Notes under the pieces: model-generated | What the model saw: the letters and a program-made list of their open reading frames with translations, nothing else | What the model was told of the DNA's origin: nothing | Database searches by the model: none | In this document: piece after piece, positions 26,619 to 33,724 of the stretch | How positions within the stretch are numbered: position 1 is the stretch's first letter | How the letters are laid out: each line of letters opens with the position of its first letter | From: Cytophagaceae bacterium | GTDB lineage: Bacteria; Bacteroidota; Bacteroidia; Cytophagales; Spirosomataceae | Assembly (NCBI GenBank): GCA_027491195.1 | Contig: JAIXWQ010000009.1 | Coordinates: 372,001 to 436,000, forward strand | Direction: 5' to 3' | DNA: 64,000 nucleotides | Position numbers and translations under genes: made by a program

Positions 26619-26731
26619 CTTCTTGATAGAATATTTTTAAAGCGGTAAACCGGTTTAATTCCGGGTCTAATCCCTGCAAAATTAGTACAAAATCTTTATT
26701 TTTACACGCTTTTAATCGCATTCCTACATCC

Positions 26732-27814
26732 ATGCATCTCAAATCTCTTCAGGTGAATCAGTTTAAATCCTATGAGGAGGCTAGATTTAGCTTTATTTCA
26801 GAGATTAATTGTATCGTGGGGGAGAATGGGATTGGGAAGACGAACCTGCTGGATGCGATTCACTTTCTGTCCATGACGAAAAGTTCGCGCGGGATTTCGG
26901 ATCAGCTTTGCGTGAAGCACACCCAGGATTTCTTTCGAGTTCAAGGAGATTTTGTCGATACTCAGGACCGGGAAACGCAGATTACTTGTGTTTTTCAGAA
27001 GGGGGCCAAAAAGCAATTTCTCCGCGACGACAAACCTTATCCCCGCCTAGCAGACCACATTGGCCACTTCCCAGTTGTTTTGATGGATCCCCATGACACG
27101 GACTTAGTCCGGGAAGGCAGTGAAGAGCGCCGCCGTTTCTTTGACGGGATGATGTCACAGCTCGACCGCAATTTCTTAGATCAATTACTGCGCTATAACC
27201 GAATCGTCCAGCAACGTAATGTCTTGTTAAAGCAATTCGCAGAACGCGGCCAGGTCGATCGCCTGCATTTGGACAGTTACCATGCCCCCCTAGTTGAACT
27301 GGGAGAATCCCTCGCAAAATCCCGCCGGGAATTTTTAGAGGTCTTTTTGCCTAGTTTTAAATTTCATTATGCCAAACTCTCCGACGACCGCGAGGACGTC
27401 GATATTCAGCTCGAATCTACCTTCGAAGCTAGGGGCTTTGACGCGGCGCTTCGCGCCGCGGAACCGCTGGATTTGTCCGCGCAGCGGACATCCATCGGAA
27501 TTCATCGAGATGAATTTGATTTTAAAATCAATGACTACTCCTTGCGTAAATTTGGCTCCCAAGGTCAGCAAAAATCCTTCGTCGTCGCCCTCAAACTAGC
27601 CCAATTCGACTCCCTGGTAGCCGCAAAACCCCGCAAACCCCTCTTGCTCCTCGACGACATCTTCGACAAACTTGACGATCGCCGCATACAGCGTTTGGTC
27701 CAAATGATGGCAGAAGAACACTTCGGCCAAGTCTTCATCACCGACGCCAGACCCGAGAGGACGAAGAAGTTGCTGAAGGATTTGAAGGGGGAGATACATT
27801 ATATCACTTTGTAG
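26732..27814 (+). CDS. recF: DNA replication and repair protein RecF
   Basis: A 360-residue SMC-like ATPase that helps load RecA at gapped DNA. Walker A is GENGIGKTNLLDAI (near residue 30). The LREGSEERRRFFDG-type region appears as VREGSEERRRFFDGMM, the signature motif as GSQGQQKS and Walker B as LLLLDDIFDKLD. Length is usual for Bacteroidota RecF. It is divergent from pdhA with a 113-bp gap. The TAG stop at 27812-27814 is the first TAG of the following TTAGTC array, so the array starts exactly at the gene end. Confidence 0.97.
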   Translation: MHLKSLQVNQFKSYEEARFSFISEINCIVGENGIGKTNLLDAIHFLSMTKSSRGISDQLCVKHTQDFFRVQGDFVDTQDRETQITCVFQKGAKKQFLRDDKPYPRLADHIGHFPVVLMDPHDTDLVREGSEERRRFFDGMMSQLDRNFLDQLLRYNRIVQQRNVLLKQFAERGQVDRLHLDSYHAPLVELGESLAKSRREFLEVFLPSFKFHYAKLSDDREDVDIQLESTFEARGFDAALRAAEPLDLSAQRTSIGIHRDEFDFKINDYSLRKFGSQGQQKSFVVALKLAQFDSLVAAKPRKPLLLLDDIFDKLDDRRIQRLVQMMAEEHFGQVFITDARPERTKKLLKDLKGEIHYITL

Positions 27815-27996
27815 TCGCCGCTTTGCGGCTTAGTCGTCCTGCGGACTTAGTCGCGGCGAAGCCGCTTAGTCATCGCTTCGCGATTTAGTCGTCCTGCGGA
27901 CTTAGTCGCGGCGAAGCCGCTTAGTCATCGCTTCGCGATTTAGTCACGACTGCGTCGTTTAGTCGCCGCTTCGCGGCTGAGTGATTGCTTGGCGAT
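27812..27996 (+). repeat. TTAGTC hairpin array, left arm after recF
   Basis: Ten hairpins separated by TTAGTC. The stems in order are GCCGC, GTCC, GCGGC, ATCGC, GTCC, GCGGC, ATCGC, ACGAC, GCCGC and a decayed ATTGC unit; loops are TTT, TGC, GAA or TTC. Units 2-4 (27830-27884) are repeated exactly as units 5-7 (27885-27939), a recent 55-bp tandem duplication. A short A/T-rich centre (27997-28017) separates it from the right arm. This arm, the centre and the right arm fill the whole recF-ligase gap. Confidence 0.96.
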
Positions 27997-28017
27997 TTTT
28001 TACTCTAGTTTCGACTC

Positions 28018-28149
28018 ATTGACCAAGTCACGAAGTGACGACTAAGTCCGCAGGACGACTAAATCGCGTAGCGATGACTAAGACGAAGTCGACTAAGTCA
28101 CGAAGTGACGACTAAGTCCGCAGGACGACTAAGCGACAAAGTCGCGACT
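28018..28149 (-). repeat. GACTAA hairpin array, right arm before the malonate module
   Basis: The array begins with ATTGAC (28018-28023). Hairpins with stems GTCAC, GTCC, ATCGC, GAC, GTCAC, GTCC and GCGAC follow, with loops GAA, GCA, GTA or AAA, separated by GACTAA. Orientation is opposite to the left arm, repeating the layout seen around the four-helix-bundle gene but with no gene in the centre. Confidence 0.96.
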
Positions 28150-28184
28150 TATTTCCTATATTTACTGAAACCTATTATTAACCT

Positions 28185-29672
28185 ATGATCTCGATTTTTG
28201 CCCAGGCCGAAAAGCACCTGGAAAAAACAGCCATTATTTCAGATGGTGTTGAATATAAATACTCCCAGCTACTAGATGCCTCTCAGGCCTTTGCCTGTAC
28301 ACTTTTAGATGGTAAAAATGACTTAAATGAAGCCCGCGTCGCCTACATGGTGAACCCTGGTTTTGATTATGTGCGGGTGCAGTGGGGAATTTGGCGGGCA
28401 GGTGGTGTGGCCGTTCCCTTGTGTTTGACGTATCCACTGCCTTCCTTGCGCTACACGATTGAGAATTCAGGCTCGAGCATCGTGGTCGTTTCCCCAGAAT
28501 TTGAGGACCTTTTGAAGCCCCTTTGCGAAGAGCTCGGGATACGCATTCTGACCACTGATGACTCTCGACTAGCGACTAGTGACTCTCGACTCCCGACTTT
28601 CCCCTCTTCCCGCCGCGCCATGATGCTCTACACCTCTGGCACGACGAATTTGCCCAAAGGAGTGGTCTCCACCCACGCGAATTTGAATGCCCAAATTTCG
28701 ACTTTGATCGATGCCTGGCGCTGGAGTTCTGCGGATTATTCGATTTGCATTTTGCCCCTCCACCATATCCACGGGGTGATTAATATCGTTTCTTGCTCGC
28801 TTTGGTCGGGGGCGACTTGCCAGTTTTTGCCTAGTTTTTCCGCGGAGGCTTTGTTCGATATATTCAAAGAAGGCAAGCTGAATGTGTTTATGGCGGTGCC
28901 TACGATTTATTATAAATTGATTACGTATTGGGAGTCTTTGGCAGAGGTAGACCAAAAAGAGATGACAAGGATTATGTCCAAATTCAGACTCATGATTTCC
29001 GGTTCTGCTGCGCTTCCCGTTTCGGTGATGGAGCGCTGGAAAACGATTAGCGAGCATAGTCTTTTGGAGCGTTACGGGATGACTGAAATCGGGATGGCAC
29101 TCAGCAATCCTTACGATGGTCCTCGCGTTCCTGGCCATGTGGGATATCCACTTCCGGGCGTTCAAGTGCGTTTAGCGGATGAGCAAGATAACGTCATTCC
29201 GGGCTCGGAAATAGGGGAGATTCAGGTCAAAGGAGCGAATGTCTTCTCAGAATACTGGCAAAAACCAGAATCCACTGCGGAGTCTTTTACGAAGGATGGT
29301 TTCTTCAAAACAGGTGACATCGCGACGATGGACGAGCTGGGCGGTTACCGGATTTTGGGCCGAAACTCCGTCGACATCATCAAGTCAGGGGGCTATAAAA
29401 TTTCTGCTTTGGAAATAGAAGAAGTCCTCCGTACCTACCCAGGAATCGATGATTGCTGCGTGGTAGGCGTTGAAAATGACGAATGGGGCGAACTCGTTAG
29501 CGCCGCCATCGTATGCAAAGATGACTTTGACACGAAAGCCTTAAACGCCTGGATGCGCGAACAAATGCCTGCCTATAAAACCCCACGTGCTTACCATCGT
29601 TTGGCAGAATTGCCTCGCAACGCGATGGGAAAAGTGACGAAAAAAGAGGTCGTTAACCTAATCAAAAACTAA
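28185..29672 (+). CDS. AMP-forming acyl-CoA ligase, probably malonyl-CoA synthetase
   Basis: A 495-residue class I adenylate-forming enzyme. Motifs are the P-loop YTSGTTNLPKG (about residue 148), YGMTEIGMALSNP, the TGD hinge region (FKTGDIATMDE), LGRNSVDIIKSGGYKISALEIEE and the catalytic Lys near the end (PRNAMGKVTKKEV). RYGMTEIGMALSNPYDGPRVPG resembles MatB/ACSF3 malonyl-CoA synthetases. The malonate transporter genes madL and madM start 1 bp downstream, so malonate to malonyl-CoA is the likely reaction. Just before the P-loop, codons 126-139 are six tandem heptanucleotides (see repeat entry), an unusual in-frame insertion. Confidence 0.85.
   Translation: MISIFAQAEKHLEKTAIISDGVEYKYSQLLDASQAFACTLLDGKNDLNEARVAYMVNPGFDYVRVQWGIWRAGGVAVPLCLTYPLPSLRYTIENSGSSIVVVSPEFEDLLKPLCEELGIRILTTDDSRLATSDSRLPTFPSSRRAMMLYTSGTTNLPKGVVSTHANLNAQISTLIDAWRWSSADYSICILPLHHIHGVINIVSCSLWSGATCQFLPSFSAEALFDIFKEGKLNVFMAVPTIYYKLITYWESLAEVDQKEMTRIMSKFRLMISGSAALPVSVMERWKTISEHSLLERYGMTEIGMALSNPYDGPRVPGHVGYPLPGVQVRLADEQDNVIPGSEIGEIQVKGANVFSEYWQKPESTAESFTKDGFFKTGDIATMDELGGYRILGRNSVDIIKSGGYKISALEIEEVLRTYPGIDDCCVVGVENDEWGELVSAAIVCKDDFDTKALNAWMREQMPAYKTPRAYHRLAELPRNAMGKVTKKEVVNLIKN
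28560..28601 (+). repeat. six in-frame GACTnnn heptanucleotides inside the ligase gene
   Basis: Six consecutive 7-bp units, GACT followed by CTC, AGC, AGT, CTC, CCC and TTC. The total of 42 bp equals 14 codons and encodes DSRLATSDSRLPTF, so the frame is kept. The shared GACT links it to the GACTAA arrays that end about 410 bp upstream. Confidence 0.93.
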
Positions 29673-29673
29673 T

Positions 29674-30033
29674 ATGCTTTTACGCGGAGTTGCCTTATTA
29701 GCCGCCTGTTTCGTTGCAGGCCAAATCCTAGGGGAAACCCTCGGTCGTCTCTTAGGAATCCAAGCGAACGTAGGAGGCGTCGGATTTGCGATGCTTTTCC
29801 TTATTTTATCCCAAAACGAGCTCGAAAAACGCGGCCTCTTCCACCTCGAAATGGGCGAAGGAATTACCTTTTGGTCTAAAATGTACATTCCCATCATCGT
29901 GGCCATGTCCTCCGTCCAAAACGTTCGCGTCGCCTTCTCTAACGGCCTACTCGCCCTTTTAGCAGGTATCATTCCCGTCATCGCCTGCCTCGCCTTGATG
30001 CCCTTATTATCTAAACTAGCGCCCAAAGACTAA
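29674..30033 (+). CDS. madL: malonate transporter subunit MadL
   Basis: A 119-residue membrane protein with about four transmembrane helices. It matches the MadL family in length and in the segment NVGGVGFAMLFLILSQNELEKRG, followed by ITFWSKMYIPIIVAMSSVQNV. MadL and MadM together import malonate with sodium. It begins 1 bp after the ligase stop, and its stop overlaps the first base of madM, showing a tight operon. Confidence 0.92.
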   Translation: MLLRGVALLAACFVAGQILGETLGRLLGIQANVGGVGFAMLFLILSQNELEKRGLFHLEMGEGITFWSKMYIPIIVAMSSVQNVRVAFSNGLLALLAGIIPVIACLALMPLLSKLAPKD

Positions 30034-30791
30034 TGGAATACATCATCACCTTTCTCGACAAAAACGGCCTAGTCTTCGCCTTCCTCGTTACAGGAATCAT
30101 CATGTATTTCTCCGAAGGCCTCTCCAAAACCCTCACCCGCGGCAAAATCCCCGGCTCCGCTATCTCCATCTTTATGGGTTTGGTTTTAGCCTACTTTGCC
30201 GGCCTACAAACCCTGGGCAAAAAAGGCATTGCCGACATTCCCGGATTCTCCGGTTTTGACCAAATGGGCGGCCCCGTTTTCCGCGACTTCGCCATCGTCT
30301 CGACTGCGATGGGTGCTAGCTTTGCCATCATCAAGAAAACAGGTCCCATCGGAGTTTTATCCTTATTTCTAGGCGTCATCATCTCCTTTTTATCTGGTGT
30401 AATCATAGCCTATGCCCTAGGAATCACGGACGCCGAAAGCCTCACCACCATCGGCGCCGGCGCCTGCACCTTCGTAGTGGGCCCCGTAACCGGAACTGCC
30501 CTAGGTGCGAGCTCAGATATCATCGCGATTAGCATCGCAGCTGGAGTCGTAAAATCCATTTTAGTTACCATCGGAACCCCTTTAATCGCCCCTTATATCG
30601 GCTTAAAGACGCCGCAATCTGCGATGATTTTTGGCGGATTAATGGGAACTACCAGCGGAACCGCTGCAGGTCTCGCTGCCACAGATCCTAAACTCGTTCC
30701 TTACGGAGCAATGACCGCTACGTTTTACACGGGGCTGGGTTGCTTACTATGTCCTTCGGTGCTTTATTTCATCATGCGCGCAATTATTTAA
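30033..30791 (+). CDS. madM: malonate transporter subunit MadM
   Basis: A 252-residue membrane protein with about eight or nine hydrophobic helices. MadM-type features are GLSKTLTRGKIPGSAISIFMG, FRDFAIVSTAMGASFAIIKK and GPVTGTALGASSDIIAISIAAG. It is the large partner of MadL for malonate import. No malonyl-CoA decarboxylase or malonate decarboxylase genes follow, so imported malonate may be fed straight into fatty-acid synthesis as malonyl-CoA, or decarboxylated by an enzyme encoded elsewhere. Its stop codon is also the first base of a repeat block at 30791. Confidence 0.93.
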   Translation: MEYIITFLDKNGLVFAFLVTGIIMYFSEGLSKTLTRGKIPGSAISIFMGLVLAYFAGLQTLGKKGIADIPGFSGFDQMGGPVFRDFAIVSTAMGASFAIIKKTGPIGVLSLFLGVIISFLSGVIIAYALGITDAESLTTIGAGACTFVVGPVTGTALGASSDIIAISIAAGVVKSILVTIGTPLIAPYIGLKTPQSAMIFGGLMGTTSGTAAGLAATDPKLVPYGAMTATFYTGLGCLLCPSVLYFIMRAII

Positions 30792-30928
30792 AAGCACAAA
30801 GCATAAAGCACAAAGAATAAAGATGGATTCCCCTGCGGGGATTAGTATGAGTTATTTCTCCTGTAGACAAGCCGGTCAAATCAAATTTTTTTCAAACTTT
30901 ATTCTTTGTGCTTTTTGCTTTGCTCTTT
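30791..30928. repeat. inverted repeat after madM
   Basis: The 32-bp block at 30791-30822 (AAAGCACAAAG-type, purine-rich) is an inverted copy of 30897-30928, with 29 of 32 positions matching. The left copy begins at the last base of the madM stop codon. The 74 bp between them include a small CCCCTGCGGGG hairpin and no ORF with coding signs. Confidence 0.85.
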
Positions 30929-31126
30929 GGAGCTGCGCAGCAGCGACTCTTGACAAATTCTGTCAATACCTGAAAACTTACTTTTATACTTCTCGCTTAT
31001 TTACACAAAAGTGCTTTAATTCGATCTATTGACTGAATCGAAAAGCGATGACATCATAAAAAATCGAAATCAAACTTTTCTCTTTGTGCTTTTTGCTTTG
31101 TTCTTTGGAGCTGCGCAGCAGCGACT
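30903..31126 (+). repeat. 46-bp direct repeat pair
   Basis: Positions 30903-30948 and 31081-31126 are 46-bp direct copies differing at one base. Each ends with a GCTGC-GCA-GCAGC hairpin followed by GACT, the same hairpin-plus-hexamer logic as the arrays. Between them lie an ATTGAC motif at 31028-31033 and a decayed ATCG unit. No credible gene lies in 30792-31269; short ORFs here are chance. Confidence 0.88.
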
Positions 31127-31179
31127 AACACAAAAAATGGGCGACAGAACCTGCCACCCACTTTTATTTAAAACCTCCG

Positions 31180-31269
31180 GACTAAATCGCAAAGCGATGA
31201 CTAAGACGAAGTCGACTAGGTCACCTAGTGACGACTACGGCGCTTCGCGCCGACTAGCGACTTCGTCGC
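31180..31269 (-). repeat. GACTAA hairpin array after the GMC oxidoreductase
   Basis: Five hairpins with stems ATCGC, GAC, GTCAC, GGCGC and GCGAC and loops AAA, GAA, CTA, TTC and TTC, separated by GACTAA, GACTAG or GACTAC. The last hairpin ends at 31269, directly next to the TAA stop (31270-31272) of the minus-strand GMC oxidoreductase gene. Confidence 0.94.
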
Positions 31270-32985
31270 TTACAAATTTCTCTTCTTCAACTCACTAACC
31301 GCAAAGTCAGCTGCACGAGCTGTCATCGCCATGTACGTTAATGATGGATTCACGCAAGAAGCTGATGCCATAACTGCACCGTCTGTCATGAATACGTTTT
31401 TCACCTCGTGTACTTGGTTGTGCTTGTTTACGATCGAGTTCTTCACGGAAGTACCCATACGAGCAGTACCCATTTCGTGGATACCCAAACCGATGTGCGT
31501 ATCTTGCTTGTTGTATGCGTTGATATTTTTGAAACCAGCCGCCTCTAACATAGTAGCTGCCTCGTTCATCATGTCTTCACGCATTCTTAATTCGTTTTGG
31601 CCAAATTCTGCAGAGAATTCCAATACTGGTAAACCCCACTTATCTTTTTGTGCACCTAAAACGAAACGGTTCTCTGGGTTTGGAAGAATTTCTCCAAAAC
31701 CACCAAAACCTACCGTCCATTGTCCTGGGTGTGTTAAGCTCTCTTTGAACTCAGCACCAAAGCCATCTGCTCCCACGCCACGGCCCCAACCCTCGCGGCT
31801 TGCGCCACCTTGGTATCCGAAACCACGTGAATAAGAACGCTTGTCTTTGCCCCAGTTTTGGAAACGAGGAATGTATAGACCATTCGGACGATTTCCGAAC
31901 ATATAATCTTTTTCAAAACCTTCGATCGTTGCACTTGCACCCGCACCTAAGTGGTGGTCCATGATGTTACGGCCTAATTGATCTGAATCATTACCTAAAC
32001 CTGTTTGGTAACGGTTAGACTTCGAGTTCATTAAGATCGATGTAGAACCGATTGCACCAGCGTTTACGAAGATGATTTTTGCGAAATACTCTTTCGACTC
32101 CATGGTGTTTTGGTCGATGACACGAACACCTTTGGCCTTCTGCGTAGCCTCATCATAAATGATTTCAGCGGCGATTGCATTGTGAACCATCGTTAAACGA
32201 CCTGTACGCATCGCTGCAGGTAAAGTCGCAGAAAGTGACGAGAAGTAAGCACCGTAAGGGCAACCACGCATACACTTGTTACGGTAGTTACAAGAAGAAC
32301 GACCTAAATCTGTGTGTTGCTTGCCTGGCTTAGTCAAGTGAGCTACACGACCTACCGTCACTGGACGACCTAATTTCTTGTTTACGGCATTTTTGAAGTG
32401 AACCTCAGGAGCAGTCATCTGCATCGCAGGTAAGAAATCAGAATCCGGTAATACGTCTAAGCCTTCCGCTTGACCTGAAATACCAGCGAATTTCTCTACA
32501 TACGAATACCAAGGAGCTAAATCATCATAGCCAATAGGCCAAGGAGTTCCAATGCCCTCTTTTTCATTTGCTAAGAAATCCTCACGGTTCCAACGGTAGG
32601 TTTGGCGACCCCATAATAAGGACTTTCCACCTGTGTGGTAAGCACGGATCCAATCGAATCCACCCTTTTTCTCGATATAAGGATTTTGTTTATCGTTTTC
32701 GAACAAATACCGGTGCTCTTCAGCCGGCGTATAGCCTGTACGCATACCTGCCCAATATTCTTCTGCCGCCATATTCGTAGGACGACCGCGGTGATCAAAC
32801 TCCCAAGGGTTTTTCATCGCTGTTTCGTAACCTTCGATGTGCTTGATCTCGCGACCACGCTCTAAAACGGCTACTTTTAAGCCTTTTTCTGTTAATTCTT
32901 TTGCAGCCCAACCTCCGGAGATACCTGATCCGATGACGATTGCGTCAAATGTTTGGCCTTTAATTGCATCTATATTCAGATTCAT
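31270..32985 (-). CDS. GMC family oxidoreductase
   Basis: A 571-residue FAD enzyme of the glucose-methanol-choline family. The N-terminal FAD motif is IVIGSGISGGWAAKEL, then VLERG. The central region carries CMRGCPYGAYFSS (Cys-rich, typical of the gluconate/sorbose dehydrogenase branch). The C-terminus has HEMGTARMG and CVNPSLTYMAMTARAA, holding the active-site His/Asn. It forms a pair with the downstream-named gluconate 2-dehydrogenase subunit 3-like gene (33006-33611), which is upstream in transcription, 20 bp away. Such complexes oxidise sugars or polyols in the periplasm and pass electrons to a cytochrome, which is not encoded here. Substrate unknown. Confidence 0.92.
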   Translation of the reverse strand: MNLNIDAIKGQTFDAIVIGSGISGGWAAKELTEKGLKVAVLERGREIKHIEGYETAMKNPWEFDHRGRPTNMAAEEYWAGMRTGYTPAEEHRYLFENDKQNPYIEKKGGFDWIRAYHTGGKSLLWGRQTYRWNREDFLANEKEGIGTPWPIGYDDLAPWYSYVEKFAGISGQAEGLDVLPDSDFLPAMQMTAPEVHFKNAVNKKLGRPVTVGRVAHLTKPGKQHTDLGRSSCNYRNKCMRGCPYGAYFSSLSATLPAAMRTGRLTMVHNAIAAEIIYDEATQKAKGVRVIDQNTMESKEYFAKIIFVNAGAIGSTSILMNSKSNRYQTGLGNDSDQLGRNIMDHHLGAGASATIEGFEKDYMFGNRPNGLYIPRFQNWGKDKRSYSRGFGYQGGASREGWGRGVGADGFGAEFKESLTHPGQWTVGFGGFGEILPNPENRFVLGAQKDKWGLPVLEFSAEFGQNELRMREDMMNEAATMLEAAGFKNINAYNKQDTHIGLGIHEMGTARMGTSVKNSIVNKHNQVHEVKNVFMTDGAVMASASCVNPSLTYMAMTARAADFAVSELKKRNL

Positions 32986-33005
32986 TTCTTTTCTAATTTA
33001 TCAGA

Positions 33006-33611
33006 TTAATACACGAAAGATTTTTGAGTCGGCTTCATGTCCGTAATCAACTCAAATTTGCCAGGAACTGGCTCGTAAACGAAGGAAGCTTGAATTCCTT
33101 TTTCCGAAGTATAGTAGCCTAAAAGCGTTAATTCTTTCATTAATCTCCAGAATGGAACGCCATTAGCACCCTCTAACGTGTCTTTGTCGATGTTATCACC
33201 CACTTTAATCTTCTTCTGAGAATAGCTTCTCATTAAATCTTTTGTGTTTGATTCTAATAAAGTCAACATCGCCACTTGACTAGCCGCTGGTTGTGCTAAG
33301 AAATTAGCTTTCGCTAAGTCGTTCACACCCTTTAAGAAGCTGTTGCGTTCTGGTTTTTTGTAGCAATCTTTTAACATCAGCTCGATGAAAGCGGGAACAC
33401 CTGCATCGATTGCACCTGGCGTAGACGTTCTTGGAATAATATGTTCAGCGACAGCTGAGACGATTTGACGTTGCGCATCAGTTAAACTGAAATCGGCTGC
33501 AACGATGGAGCTATTGCCTTTTCTCACATCCATGGCCATTAGTGTAGGAGCTGTGAAAGCACCCCCTACTAACAACGCGATTTGAGAGATGGCATCTCTT
33601 CTTTTCATCAT
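33006..33611 (-). CDS. gluconate 2-dehydrogenase subunit 3-like protein
   Basis: A 201-residue protein with a Tat-like leader (MKRRDAISQIALLVGGAF) and the subunit 3 fold (LTDAQRQIVSAVAEHIIPRTSTPGA near residue 45). Two adjacent ATGs (33611 and 33608) are both possible; a longer frame to 33683 would put 24 odd residues before the leader and is rejected. The twin Arg suggests export as a folded complex with the GMC subunit, which lacks its own leader. The gene lies 20 bp upstream of the GMC gene and is probably co-transcribed. Confidence 0.88.
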   Translation of the reverse strand: MMKRRDAISQIALLVGGAFTAPTLMAMDVRKGNSSIVAADFSLTDAQRQIVSAVAEHIIPRTSTPGAIDAGVPAFIELMLKDCYKKPERNSFLKGVNDLAKANFLAQPAASQVAMLTLLESNTKDLMRSYSQKKIKVGDNIDKDTLEGANGVPFWRLMKELTLLGYYTSEKGIQASFVYEPVPGKFELITDMKPTQKSFVY

Positions 33612-33724
33612 GAGTTTTATGTTAAATTGTTCTAGGTAATCGCCTAAAATGAGGCAGAAAACAAATTTAAACACAATCTTCATTATTCAAGGGCAAAATG
33701 TGATTTTTTTGCTAATTTTCTCAC

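Noticed and set aside
24830-28149. Reading the hairpin arrays as CRISPR arrays
   Set aside because: The period is only 9-19 bp, there are no unique spacers of 26-40 bp and no cas genes are in the window.
28569-29165. Long antisense ORF (198 codons) within the ligase gene
   Set aside because: The opposite strand encodes a clear adenylate-forming enzyme with all motifs; the antisense frame has no recognisable features.
30823-31298. Two short plus-strand ORFs (69 and 89 codons) in the repeat-rich gap after madM
   Set aside because: They are made of the repeat sequences themselves, have no family-like segments, and the second runs into the GMC gene on the other strand.
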